Of a stretch of DNA of 64,000 nucleotides, positions 29,001 through 38,111 are shown in pieces. The translations under genes were made by a program, and so were the position numbers. Position 1 is the first letter of the stretch; each line of letters starts with the position of its first letter. The notes under the pieces were generated by a model that did no database searches, was not told where the DNA came from, and was given only the letters and a program-made list of their open reading frames with translations. Origin of the DNA: JAAOIF01 sp965217125 (GTDB lineage Bacteria > Pseudomonadota > Gammaproteobacteria > PS1 > Pseudothioglobaceae); the NCBI GenBank assembly GCA_965217125.1, contig OZ244244.1:1302001-1366000 (forward strand), given 5' to 3'.

Positions 29001-32000
29001 TATTATTTTCATCAGTTAAAATTATGCTAAGAGTTGTGCTTCCTGTAAAACCTGGCTCTGCTTGATAATGAACAGTGGTGATGCTAACACCGGTATTAGT
29101 TGCAGTATCAAAAATAGTTGTGCCGTTGCTATCACTATCAGTATATGACCAAGTTATGTTATCACCGTCTAAATCAAAACCGCTAAGCTTTGCTATCTCA
29201 TAATATAGACCTTGACTAATAGTAGCATTAAGAGTTGTTGTTAATGCAGCAAAACCAGTTGAAAATTCATAAGATGCTCTTCTATTACCAAACAGATTGT
29301 TTTCTTGTAACAAATATTGATCAGAGCGCCTTAGTTTTTCTCCAATTTTTGAAAAATAATCACTGGGCTGCTGTCCATTTGCGCTCCAACTAAAGTCATA
29401 AAACCCTGGATATATTGTATAAACACCATCTGCTGTTATATTAGAGTGAGTTTGTGTGCCATTTTCACCTTCTATCAAGAGAGTAAATGGATAATCAATA
29501 TCATAATTACCATCACCGGTCATAATTTTGTCAGAAACTAAGCCTTGCCAATTATAATCGCTGCCAATAATAGCATTCTCCTGCTCGCTATTAGCACTAG
29601 CAAAGTGTCCGCCTAAATCATCAATAACAGGTTGGAATGCACTAACAGCACTGTTATTGGTGCTGTCTCCAAATGCACTATTTGCATAAATATGCCCACC
29701 AAAAACTAATAGATTGAAAAGACGGCTATCAAACTCACTAATAATTACTGGTGAGTTATCTGCTTTGATTATCGTTACTGTTAGTGTTTTGGTAGTAATA
29801 TTACTATTTTCATCAGTTAGAATAATGTTAATTGTTCCAGTTCCTGCGGTATCTGGGATGACAGTAAAATAAAGCGTGGCTATTTGGGGGGTGCTTACTA
29901 TAATAGCAGTAGAGTTAATAGAAGTATCAGAAAACGACACTACAGGTGCTGGGTTAGTAGTAAATATGCCTCCAGTAGTGCTAACAGTAAAGCTTGCATT
30001 ATCATTGCTATCATCAATATCTCTAATATTATTTATATTAACTTGATGGCGAATAGTATTAGCAGCATTTTCAGTTAAAGTAATAGCATTTTTTGCTAAA
30101 TTAAAAATAGGTTTTGTAACTACATTTATGGTTATAGCTTGAGTATCTGTGCCAGTAGCATTAGCTGCTTTTACTTGAATATTGTAGATATTATCAGCAG
30201 CTGTTGTAGTGGAAAAAACTGGGGCAGTATTAAATGTTAAAACACCGTTTGCTGCAAGAGCAAATGACGCAGAATCTTCGCCAGTTATGTCAGTTAAGAA
30301 ATCTGCTCCATCAGTTGCGCTCAATGTTGTTACAAGCGTTGTGTTTTCTAATATGCTAAATGTATTAGTAGAGATTATTGCTGGTATTTCTTTTTCATCA
30401 TCAGCAATATAAATAATAAAATCTTTTGCAAAAGAATTGCCGATCTCGTCAGTTGTAGTAACGCTAATAGTATATGAAGCTTTTGTTTCATAATCAAAAG
30501 TAGTAGCAGATGTTAAAGTATTGCCACTAATTGAGAAAGTTTCAGTATTATTTAAAGTATAAGTATAAGTTCCCCCATAAACACTATTTGTTGAAAATAC
30601 TCCTATAAATGTTCCAGTAGCAGTATTTTCATATATTCTATCTGCAGAAAGTATTGTGTTTACAACATTAATATCAATGTTTGTCGCGGTGATATTATTA
30701 TCGCTATCAGTTAAAGTTATAATAAGAGTTGTAATCCCTGTAAAGCCTGCTTCTGACTGATAATTAACAGTAGTGTTGCTAACACCAGCATTAGCTATTC
30801 TATTATTAGTAAAAGTAGCCGTGCCGTGACTATTGACATCAAAATATGACCAAGTTATGTTATTACCGTCTAAATCAAAACCACTAAGCTTTGCTACCTC
30901 AGAAGATAAATTTTGATTAGCAATAGCAATAAGAGTTGTTATTGCAGGCAAGCCTGACGGCAGTTCGAAAAAGCCATCATCTACAGCACCACCGCCTATA
31001 TCATTACAAGGTCGGTCGTTAAAGTTGCCATTATCTTGATAACGCAAACAAGCAATAGCATTATTATCAGCAAAATAACTATTATTACTGTCATTAACAC
31101 TAAAATCATAATGCCCTGGTGCAATTTGTTCGCCATTATTACTAGCAGCAGGGGCGCTATCAAACAAAACAAAATCGCCCAATGCAGAATACCAGCTATC
31201 AACACTGCCTACCGTGCCAAAGCCGGTTGCAGTGCCTGATGCTACGCCTAAATATGTATCAAACAAGCCACCTGATAAAGTATCAATATGCTCTTTTTCT
31301 TGTTTGCTGTCAATAATTGCTAAATGGGCATCAGTATTAAAAGCTGATTGCAAGGCAACAAAATCAGCAAAATTAGCGCCACCAGCATTATTTAAACTAA
31401 AATATAGGCTACCACCAAATATTGTCACATCATTTTGATAGTTGTAACTTGCAGCAGTTACAGTATTAGTAATAGCATTAGCAATATAAGTAGCAATATC
31501 TTGTGAAATTATTGGGACCGTATTACTCTGGTTAACTGTAACTGTTAGCTTTTTGGTAGTAATATTACCTAACTCGTCTGTTAGGCTTATCTCAATATTA
31601 CCAGCGCCTAAAGTATCTGGGATGATAGTAAAATAAAGTGCGGCTGTTTGCGCGGTGCTTCCAACAGCAGCAGCAGTGGTGATAATAGAAGTATCAGAAA
31701 ACGACACTACAGGCGCTGGCTCGGTAGTAAATATGCCGCTAGCACTAACAGTAAAGCTTGCACTGCCGCCGCCATTATCCCTATCAACAACAGTTATATC
31801 AACTTTATGACGAATAGTTTCAGGGGAATTTTTAATTAAAGTAATAGCATTAGTTGCTAAAGTAAACTCAGACTTTGTAAGGATATTTATGGTTATAGCC
31901 TTAGTAGCTGTGCCAATATTATTAACAGCTGATACTTCGATATTGTAAATATTTTGTGTTGAAAAAACTGGGGCAGTAACAAATGTTAAAACACCGTCTG

Positions 32001-35000
32001 CTGTAAGAATAAATGACGCAGCATCTGCACCTGCTATGGCTGTTGAAAAAGTAACCGCACTTGCATTTTCAGTAGTTGCACTCAATGTTGCTACAGCTGT
32101 TGTATTTTCAAGTATGTTAAATGTATTAGTAGAAGTTATTACTGGTATTTCATCGTAAACATTATTAATAAAAATAGTAAAATCTTTTGATAAAGATTTA
32201 CCATTGTAAGTCGTTGTAACATTAATAGTGTATGAAGCTTTTGTTTCACGATCAAAAGCAATAGCAGATATTAAAGTATCGCCACTAATTGAGAAAGTTT
32301 CAGTATTATTTAAAGTATAAGCGTAAGTTACTCCATTAATACCAGTTGTTGAAAATGTTCCTATAACTTCTCCAGCAGCAATATTTTCATCTATGTTATC
32401 TTTAGAAATGACTGTATTTATAACATCAATATTAACATTTACTGTAGAACTATTATTGACATCAGTTAAAATTATATCAAAATCTACAGTTCCTACAAAA
32501 CCTGCTTCTGGCTGATAACTAACAGAGGCGGTGCCAATACTATTACCACCTGTATTAGAAAGAATAACCGTGCCGTTGATAGCACCACCAGCATACGACC
32601 AAGTTATATTACCGCCATCTAAGTCAAAACCGCTAAACTTTGTCTCAAAAGAAGAATCTTGATTTATAGTAGTGCTAGTCGATGTTAATGCAGGAAGGCC
32701 TGATGGTAACTCAAAAAGCCCTTTTTTCACATCTGTATTATCACAAGGTATGTCGTTAAAATGATAAGCTGTAGCATTATAAACTGAAGTATAACTCAAG
32801 CAAAATTCATTAGGGACATCATCAATCATATTATATGTTGAGAAAAAATAACTACCTGGTGCAAAATGCTCATCACCATAATAAGTAAGGTCATCAATAT
32901 CAAGGACATGATCTCCTAACACAGATGTCCAAAATCTACCATTGACTGAGCTTAATCCTAAAAATGTATTAATACCTCCGCCTGATAGGTTATCAATAAA
33001 GGCTTGTTCTTGCCAACTATCAATAATTGCCAGATGATCATCACCATTAAAAGCTGATTGTAAGGCAACAAAATCGTCAAAATTAGCGCCATTAGCATTA
33101 TCTAAACTAAAATATAGACTACCACCAAACATTACTAAATCATTTTGATAGTCGTATTTTCTACTTATAGTATCAGCATCAACAGCTTTGTCAATAACCT
33201 CATCAACATAATCATTAATATATTTTGATATAACAGGTGGAGAGTTAGAATTTATTACTTTTACTGTTAGCTTTTTACTAGTATTGGTGGTAGTAGGTCT
33301 AATTAAAGTTACTGTAATAGTGCCAACTCCACTGGAATTTGGTTTGATAGTAAAATAAAGCGAGGCAGTCTTGGGGGGTAAGATTGAGCTTACATATTCA
33401 GTGGTATCAACTTCTCTATCATTAAATGAAATTGCAGGGGATGGGTTGCTAGTAAATATATTTGCAGTATACCCAGCATAAAGGCTGTAGAGCTGTCCGT
33501 TGTTCGGGTAGGAATCATTATTAACAATATTATTTATGTCAACTTTATAACGAATAGTTTCAGAGGAGTTTTTAATTAAAGTAATAGTATCAGTACTAAC
33601 ACCAGTATTAGTTACAAAATTAAATTCCTCATAAGGAATAACTGTAATATTAACAACTGCCGTAGCGCTACTATTGCCATCAGTTAAAATTATGGTAAAA
33701 GCTGTGGTTCCTACAAAACCTGTCGCTGGTGTATAAGTAATGTTAGTGGTGCCAATACCATCACTATTTGCATTATTAATAAAAACAGTGCCGTCGGCAT
33801 TATTATTATTATCGTATGACCAAGTTATATTATCGCCGTCTAAGTCATAACCTGTAAGCTTTATATTAGCAGAATTATTTTGATACACAGTAGCACTAAG
33901 AGTTGCAACTGCAGCAAGACCATTGGGAAATTCATAAGATGCTCCTCTAACAGTCCAAGCACTATAGTAATCACTAGAAATATTTCTAATATCATACCAA
34001 TTAGATTCTGGCAACAAAAATTGATTAGCCCGTCTTTGTTTTTGCCCATTTGCTGAAAATCTATTGCTGGGCTGAACCGCCCCGTCTCTTGGAGTCCAAT
34101 TAAAGTCATAAAACCCTGGATATAGCGTATAAACACCATCTGCTGTCATATTAGAGTGGGTTTGTGTGCCGTTTTCACCTTCTATCAAGAGAGTAAATGA
34201 ATAATCATTATTATTATTTATTCCGGTCATAGTTTTGTTAGAAACTAAGCCTTGCCAATTATTACTGCTGCCAATATGAGCGTCCTCCTCCTCACTATTA
34301 GCAATAGCAAAGTGCCCATCTAAATCATCAATAACAGGCTGGAATTGACTAAAAAGATTACTCGTATTATTACCTTGCCCTATCTGACTAGCATAAATAT
34401 GCCCACCAAAAACTGATAGATTTGAAATACGGCCATCAAACTTAGAAATAACTGGTGGGGAGTTATCTGCTTTGTTTACCGTTACTGTTAGTGTTTTGCT
34501 AGTAATATTACTATTTTCATCAGTTAGAGTAATGTTAATTGTTCCAGTTCCTATGGTATCTGGGATGATAGTAAAATAAAGTATGGCGGTTTTGGGGGTG
34601 CTTCCAACAGCAGCAGTGGGCATAATAGAGCTATTAGAAAACGACACTACAGGCGCTGGATTAGTAGTAAATATACCGCCAGTTGCACTAACAGCAAGGC
34701 TTACATTACCATCATTATCCTCATCAACAACAGTTATATCAACTTGATGGCGAATAGTATTATCAGCATTTTCAATTAAAGTAATATCTGTTACTGTTAT
34801 GTTAAAAGTAGGCTTGGTAATGACATTTATGGTTATAGTTTGAGTAGTTATGCCAATACCATTAGTGGCTGATATTGTGATATTGTAAATATTTGCAGCA
34901 GCATCTGTGGCTGAATAAACTGGGGCAGTATTAAATGTTAAAACGCCAGCTGCTGTAAGAGTAAATGATGCTGCATTTGCACCGCTTATGTTTGTTAATA

Positions 35001-36897
35001 AAGTAGCTATTCCATTTTCATCAGTTGCACTTAAAGTTGCTACAGCTGTTGTGTTTTCTAATACGCTAAGTATATTAGGAGTTATTACTGGTTTTTCAAG
35101 TTCATCAGTAATATCAATAATAAAATCTTTTACAAAAGCATTACCGTCTCCGTCAGTTGTAGTAACAGTAATAGTGTATGAAGATTGTGTTTCAAAATCA
35201 AAAGAATTATTAGCTATTAAAGTATCACCACTAATTGAGAAAGTTGCAGTATTATCTAAAGTATAAGTGTAAGCTGCCGCACTAATGCCAGCTGTTGAAA
35301 ATGTTCCAACTGTAGCGCCCGCACCAGCATTTTCATTTATGCTATTTGCAAAAAGAGTTGTGTTTAAAACTGTAATATCAATAACTGCCGTAGTGCTGTT
35401 ATTATTGCTGTCAGTTAAAATTATGCTAAGGATTGTAGTTCCTGCAAAATCTGAGGCTGATTGATAAACAACAGTGGTGGTGCTAATGCCAGCTTTAGTT
35501 CTATTATTAGTAAAAGTAGCCGTGCCGTTGCCAACGCTATCAGAATATGACCAAGTTATATTATCGCCGTCTAAGTCAAAGCCTGAAAGCGTGGCTACTT
35601 GATTAAGTGCATCTGCTCGGACAATGGCAGAACTTGCTTGAGTTAATGCAGCAAATCCATTCGGGAACTCGTGTCTTGAGTTTCTAACTCCAAAACTAAC
35701 TCCTTCACCAAATAAAAAAGTTGAAATTTTACGCAAAGCGGTACCGTATACATATTCAGAAGCAGGATGTGCTACACCAGTGCTGACGGGACCTGTACTC
35801 CAGCTTTTAAAATCATAAAATCCTGGGTAAATTGTGTAATTACCAGCAGAATTAACAACAGAATGTAGTGTTGAACCTGTATTTGTTTCTAAAACTAGAT
35901 TAAATGGATAAGCATTATTATTAACATTAGCACTTGATACTAATGCTTCCCAACCTGCTGATATTAGACTACCATCTGACATTGCACTGTTTAAAAAGTT
36001 TTCTTCTTCAATACTATTAATAGCTATAAAATGCCCACCCAATTCGGTGTTAATAGCTTTGTAAGCATTATTACTTTCCCCACTTGCAGTAATAGCAGAA
36101 TAAGCATATAAATGACCGCCGTAAACTGATAGATTTTGTAAACGACTATCAAACTTATTGGTAATTACTGGTGAATTAGTGGCTTGCGTAACACTAACAG
36201 TTACTGTTTTACTACTAATATTATCCAATGCATCAGTTAGGCTTATTGTAATAATGCCAGCACCTGTGGCATTTGGTTTGATAGTAAAATAAAGTGTGGC
36301 TGTTTGCGCAGTGCTACTTAAAACAGCAGTGGGCATAATCGAGCTATTAGAAAACGACACTACAGGTGCTGGATTAGCGCTGAATATGCCGCCAGCAGAA
36401 CTAACAGTAAATCTTGCATTAGCAGAGCTATTATCCCTATCAATAATCTCAGTTATATCAACTTGATGGCGAATAGTTTCAGGGGAATTTTCAGTTAAAG
36501 TAATATCTGTTGCTGTTAGATTAAAAGTAGGTTTGGTAATTATATTTATGGTTATATTTTGAGTGGTTGTGCCAGCAGCATTAGTGGCTGATATTGTGAT
36601 ATTGTAAATATTTGCAGCAGCATCTGTGGTTGAAAAAACTGGGGCAGTATTAAATGCTAAAACACCGTCTGCTGTAAGAGTAAATGCTGCTGCATTTGTG
36701 CCTGTTATGCTTGTTGAGAAGGTAGCAGCTGTGCCATTTTCATCAGTTGCACTTAAAGTTGCTACAGCTGTTGTGTTTTCAAATACGCTAAATGTATTAG
36801 TAGAGCTAAAAGTAGGGGTAGCGGCAAAACTAACTGCAACGGTTGATGATGCTATTAGTATGGCAATTTTTAGTAAATTTTTAAGCATTTTAGGCAT
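25693..36897 (-). CDS. Giant secreted protein 3: cadherin-like, C-type-lectin-like, Ig and dockerin-like modules
   Basis: Complete frame of 3734 residues starting with a signal peptide (MLKNLLKIAILIASSTVAVSFA; ATG at 36897, with a second Met three residues on). Residues ~27-2640 hold five rounds of a super-module: cadherin-like repeat, an IRHQVDIT segment, a C-type-lectin-like domain, a tandem-95-like segment (FDLDGDNITWSY ... SIILTD) and a cadherin-like NENAG...VGTFS...FDFETQ segment. Residues ~2640-3610 are He_PIG-like Ig repeats, one of the Cys-pair subtype. The C-terminus carries two dockerin-like modules almost identical to those of protein 2. This architecture suggests a calcium-dependent, glycan-binding surface or secreted adhesin. 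It is the upstream-most of the three giant genes and diverges from the cation pump gene across 65 bp. Confidence 0.88.
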   Translation of the reverse strand: MPKMLKNLLKIAILIASSTVAVSFAATPTFSSTNTFSVFENTTAVATLSATDENGTAATFSTSITGTNAAAFTLTADGVLAFNTAPVFSTTDAAANIYNITISATNAAGTTTQNITINIITKPTFNLTATDITLTENSPETIRHQVDITEIIDRDNSSANARFTVSSAGGIFSANPAPVVSFSNSSIMPTAVLSSTAQTATLYFTIKPNATGAGIITISLTDALDNISSKTVTVSVTQATNSPVITNKFDSRLQNLSVYGGHLYAYSAITASGESNNAYKAINTELGGHFIAINSIEEENFLNSAMSDGSLISAGWEALVSSANVNNNAYPFNLVLETNTGSTLHSVVNSAGNYTIYPGFYDFKSWSTGPVSTGVAHPASEYVYGTALRKISTFLFGEGVSFGVRNSRHEFPNGFAALTQASSAIVRADALNQVATLSGFDLDGDNITWSYSDSVGNGTATFTNNRTKAGISTTTVVYQSASDFAGTTILSIILTDSNNNSTTAVIDITVLNTTLFANSINENAGAGATVGTFSTAGISAAAYTYTLDNTATFSISGDTLIANNSFDFETQSSYTITVTTTDGDGNAFVKDFIIDITDELEKPVITPNILSVLENTTAVATLSATDENGIATLLTNISGANAASFTLTAAGVLTFNTAPVYSATDAAANIYNITISATNGIGITTQTITINVITKPTFNITVTDITLIENADNTIRHQVDITVVDEDNDGNVSLAVSATGGIFTTNPAPVVSFSNSSIMPTAAVGSTPKTAILYFTIIPDTIGTGTINITLTDENSNITSKTLTVTVNKADNSPPVISKFDGRISNLSVFGGHIYASQIGQGNNTSNLFSQFQPVIDDLDGHFAIANSEEEDAHIGSSNNWQGLVSNKTMTGINNNNDYSFTLLIEGENGTQTHSNMTADGVYTLYPGFYDFNWTPRDGAVQPSNRFSANGQKQRRANQFLLPESNWYDIRNISSDYYSAWTVRGASYEFPNGLAAVATLSATVYQNNSANIKLTGYDLDGDNITWSYDNNNNADGTVFINNANSDGIGTTNITYTPATGFVGTTAFTIILTDGNSSATAVVNITVIPYEEFNFVTNTGVSTDTITLIKNSSETIRYKVDINNIVNNDSYPNNGQLYSLYAGYTANIFTSNPSPAISFNDREVDTTEYVSSILPPKTASLYFTIKPNSSGVGTITVTLIRPTTTNTSKKLTVKVINSNSPPVISKYINDYVDEVIDKAVDADTISRKYDYQNDLVMFGGSLYFSLDNANGANFDDFVALQSAFNGDDHLAIIDSWQEQAFIDNLSGGGINTFLGLSSVNGRFWTSVLGDHVLDIDDLTYYGDEHFAPGSYFFSTYNMIDDVPNEFCLSYTSVYNATAYHFNDIPCDNTDVKKGLFELPSGLPALTSTSTTINQDSSFETKFSGFDLDGGNITWSYAGGAINGTVILSNTGGNSIGTASVSYQPEAGFVGTVDFDIILTDVNNSSTVNVNIDVINTVISKDNIDENIAAGEVIGTFSTTGINGVTYAYTLNNTETFSISGDTLISAIAFDRETKASYTINVTTTYNGKSLSKDFTIFINNVYDEIPVITSTNTFNILENTTAVATLSATTENASAVTFSTAIAGADAASFILTADGVLTFVTAPVFSTQNIYNIEVSAVNNIGTATKAITINILTKSEFTLATNAITLIKNSPETIRHKVDITVVDRDNGGGSASFTVSASGIFTTEPAPVVSFSDTSIITTAAAVGSTAQTAALYFTIIPDTLGAGNIEISLTDELGNITTKKLTVTVNQSNTVPIISQDIATYIANAITNTVTAASYNYQNDVTIFGGSLYFSLNNAGGANFADFVALQSAFNTDAHLAIIDSKQEKEHIDTLSGGLFDTYLGVASGTATGFGTVGSVDSWYSALGDFVLFDSAPAASNNGEQIAPGHYDFSVNDSNNSYFADNNAIACLRYQDNGNFNDRPCNDIGGGAVDDGFFELPSGLPAITTLIAIANQNLSSEVAKLSGFDLDGNNITWSYFDVNSHGTATFTNNRIANAGVSNTTVNYQSEAGFTGITTLIITLTDSDNNITATNIDINVVNTILSADRIYENTATGTFIGVFSTNSVYGGTYTYTLNNTETFSISGNTLTSATTFDYETKASYTISVTTTDEIGNSFAKDFIIYIADDEKEIPAIISTNTFSILENTTLVTTLSATDGADFLTDITGEDSASFALAANGVLTFNTAPVFSTTTAADNIYNIQVKAANATGTDTQAITINVVTKPIFNLAKNAITLTENAANTIRHQVNINNIRDIDDSNDNASFTVSTTGGIFTTNPAPVVSFSDTSINSTAIIVSTPQIATLYFTVIPDTAGTGTINIILTDENSNITTKTLTVTIIKADNSPVIISEFDSRLFNLLVFGGHIYANSAFGDSTNNSAVSAFQPVIDDLGGHFASANSEQENAIIGSDYNWQGLVSDKIMTGDGNYDIDYPFTLLIEGENGTQTHSNITADGVYTIYPGFYDFSWSANGQQPSDYFSKIGEKLRRSDQYLLQENNLFGNRRASYEFSTGFAALTTTLNATISQGLYYEIAKLSGFDLDGDNITWSYTDSDSNGTTIFDTATNTGVSITTVHYQAEPGFTGSTTLSIILTDENNNSATVNVNISVVTAPDISLSTASVTAYVGIAIADITVINHDGDPAFYAISPAIGNGLSFSTTTGTISGAPTYSTDGHIIEYTITATNIRGTDSATLSIAINPTAPSIAISPAAFTAVIKTPISGIAITNSAGQELVFCDSNPALPAGISIAVSADKSTCEFSGTPSITQDAQTYTITALNITAISTDTISITVNPEAPNIILSEHNINAELDMAITNVTVISFGGTPTSYAIAPPLDNGLSFDITDGTISGTPSATHTARVWTVTATNITASDSAIIEISVSKILNPPNIANIEEPQTYYAGTMISPIEFTNSGDPAQICYGTNLPYGLIVGLSGAHCVISGTAIVTSPATTYTITAINSQGSDTATINISVTFAIPSISLSTTTVVASVATAITTITVNNDGGTSTYSISPTLSEGLSFATNTGTISGTPSATATLQIYTITANNVTGTNSATISITVNPQAPIIAFSPATITAIVGIYIDISATNTGGVADLYSIAPAIANNLSFSTATGAISGTPTNVATNIVWTITASNISGISTATLGITVNPVAPDISLSTTAVVASVATAITAITVSNNGGAATYSISPTLSEGLSFATTDGTISGTPSATATLQIYTITASNVTNSDSATLSITVNIEAPNISISTTTITAVVGIAITAITVSNDGGTATYSISPALSEGLSFSTETGTVSGTPSTPAKLQVYTITASNITSDDSVILIITVNPTAPIIAFLPASITAVVGIYVDISATNTGGIADLYSIVPAIANGLSFNDATGTISGTPANAAANVVYTVTASNITGSSTATINITVNPVAPDISLSTTTVVASVATAITAITVSNNGGTATYSISPTLSEGLSFATNNGTISGIPSATATLQIYTITASNVTNSDSATLSITVNIAAPNISLSTTTITAVVGIYVDISATNTGGVVDLYSIAPAITNDLSFNAATGSILGTPSASATAIIYTITATNITNSDSATFSITVNAAITFSLDADGNGTINASNDGLIIFKYLLNSNANNLHTTISSNAIKGRKTTPQLKVYLDSAGTILDVDGNQTINASNDGLIIFKYLLNSNANNLHTTISSNAIEGRKTTKDLKAYLDKYK
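26061..28965 (-). repeat. He_PIG-like Ig repeats of giant protein 3 (~11 units)
   Basis: 87-88-residue units of the same family as in the neighbouring genes but more diverged from each other, so this array looks older or less homogenised. One Cys-pair subtype unit lies near 27782-28130. Confidence 0.8.
29248..29735 (-). other. C-type-lectin-like domain 5 of giant protein 3
   Basis: Residues ~2388-2549: LLVFGGHIYA, then GGHFASANSEQE, NWQGLVSD, YPGFYDFSW and a closing YEFSTG strand. It has the 'GGHxAxxxSxxE' helix and W-G-L core of the lectin-like fold, but lacks the terminal Cys pair seen in modules 3 and 4. Confidence 0.55.
30945..31449 (-). other. C-type-lectin-like domain 4 of giant protein 3
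   Basis: Residues ~1817-1984: IFGGSLYFSL, AHLAIIDSKQE, YLGVASG, then CLRY ... FNDRPC ... GFFELPSG. The Cys-x(n)-FND-xx-Cys pattern corresponds to the WND and inner disulfide of C-type-lectin folds. It is closely similar to the single lectin-like module of giant protein 1. Confidence 0.65.
32690..33168 (-). other. C-type-lectin-like domain 3 of giant protein 3
   Basis: Residues ~1244-1402: MFGGSLYFSL, DHLAIIDSWQE, FLGLSS, then CLSY ... FNDIPCDN ... GLFELPSG. Same Cys/FND pattern as module 4. Confidence 0.65.
33910..34440 (-). other. C-type-lectin-like domain 2 of giant protein 3
   Basis: Residues ~820-996: LSVFGGHIYA, GHFAIANSEEE, NWQGLVSN, YPGFYDFNW and YEFPNG. Belongs to the Cys-less subtype together with modules 1 and 5. 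Confidence 0.55.
35645..36160 (-). other. C-type-lectin-like domain 1 of giant protein 3
   Basis: Residues ~247-417: LSVYGGHLYAYS, GGHFIAINSIEEENFL, GWEALVSS, YPGFYDFKSW and HEFPNG. Cys-less subtype. Confidence 0.55.
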
Positions 36898-36962
36898 TTT
36901 AACGCATTTTAAACTAACTTTGAAAGATATTGTACCCTAATTAAACAACTCTTGATGTTACA

Positions 36963-38111
36963 ATGTTAATTATTATGGACTCAAATAAAAAACGCACTCA
37001 AGCCAGTCAAAAAATCACAATTATAGGCGCTGTAGTTGATTTCTTATTGGCAATTTTTAAAGTGATTGCCGGTATTATTGGACATTCTGGGGCTTTAATT
37101 GCTGACGGCGTGCATTCTTTTTCCGATTTATTGTCCGATGGCATTATTTGGTATGCTGCCAAACATTCTAACGAAATGCCAGATGCAGAACATCCATACG
37201 GGCATAAACGCTTTGAAACCGTGGCAACTCTGGGTTTGGCTATTATTTTGGCGGTGATTGCTGTGGCTATTATTTTTGATGGATTTGAGCGTTTGTCTAA
37301 TCCCGCTTTACTAACACATAGCACGCTACTGTTAAGCGTTGCTGGTTTATCTGTTGTTGTTAAAGAGGCTTTATACTGGCGCACACTTCAAGTGGCAAAA
37401 ACCTACCAATCTGATATGCTAAAAGCCAATGCTTGGCACCATCGCTCGGATGCGCTTTCATCTATTGTGGTATTTATTGGTATTTTAGGTAGTTTAAATG
37501 GTTATTTATATTTAGATGCTATGGCTGCGATTGTGGTCGGTTTAATGGTGCTTTATATTGCTTGGAAGCTTGGCAAGGATGCAACTACAGAGCTGGTTGA
37601 TAGCTCTATTGATGTGCAACAAGTTGCACTATTAAGACATGCTATTGGGCAAATTAGCGGTGTTAATAATGTGCATTCCTTACGCACTCGAAAAATTGGG
37701 CATTTAATTTCTTGTGATGTGCATGTACAGGTTGATCCATTTTTAAGTGTTAGTGAGGGGCATATGATTAGCGTAAGTGTTGAGCGTGTTAGCAAACATT
37801 GTTTGGCAAATTTGCAAGATGTTACTGTGCATATTGACCCTGAAGATGACGAAATCAATGCGCCTTATGCAGACTTGCCAGAGCGTGCAGAAGCACTTGG
37901 TATTTTAAATAAAGCCCTATTTAACAACAAATGTGGGGGTGAAATACAACGCATCCAACTACATTATTTAGATGGCAAAATTCATATTGATTTCTTCTTG
38001 CCACTGAGTTGTATTAGTGCGGATAAAGACTATCAAGAGATTTTGTCAAAACTCACCGAAATCGTTGCAAAATTACCTAATTTTGGCGATATTCGGCTTT
38101 ATTTTGGCTAA
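36963..38111 (+). CDS. Cation diffusion facilitator (FieF-like metal efflux pump)
   Basis: Inner-membrane divalent metal/proton antiporter of the CDF family (382 residues). The N-terminal half shows six hydrophobic segments. Segment 2 carries ADGVHSFSDLLSD, the metal-site helix of this family, followed by AEHPYGHKRFE, the HPYGH loop typical of FieF/MMT1-type members. Segment 5 has NAWHHRSDALSS. The C-terminal ~90 residues are a cytoplasmic metal-binding dimerisation domain (LRTRKIG ... DVHVQVDP ... VTVHIDPE). Fe, Zn or Cd are possible substrates; the sequence alone does not decide. The ATG at 36963 is upstream-most; the ATG at 36975 (MDSNKK) is an equally possible start. Its stop overlaps the ruvC stop by 4 bp in convergent orientation. 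Confidence 0.9.
   Translation: MLIIMDSNKKRTQASQKITIIGAVVDFLLAIFKVIAGIIGHSGALIADGVHSFSDLLSDGIIWYAAKHSNEMPDAEHPYGHKRFETVATLGLAIILAVIAVAIIFDGFERLSNPALLTHSTLLLSVAGLSVVVKEALYWRTLQVAKTYQSDMLKANAWHHRSDALSSIVVFIGILGSLNGYLYLDAMAAIVVGLMVLYIAWKLGKDATTELVDSSIDVQQVALLRHAIGQISGVNNVHSLRTRKIGHLISCDVHVQVDPFLSVSEGHMISVSVERVSKHCLANLQDVTVHIDPEDDEINAPYADLPERAEALGILNKALFNNKCGGEIQRIQLHYLDGKIHIDFFLPLSCISADKDYQEILSKLTEIVAKLPNFGDIRLYFG

Noticed and set aside
1..36897. A diversity-generating retroelement acting on the lectin-like modules
   Set aside because: No reverse transcriptase or template repeat is present in the window, and the variation seen is among repeats by recombination, not adenine-directed.
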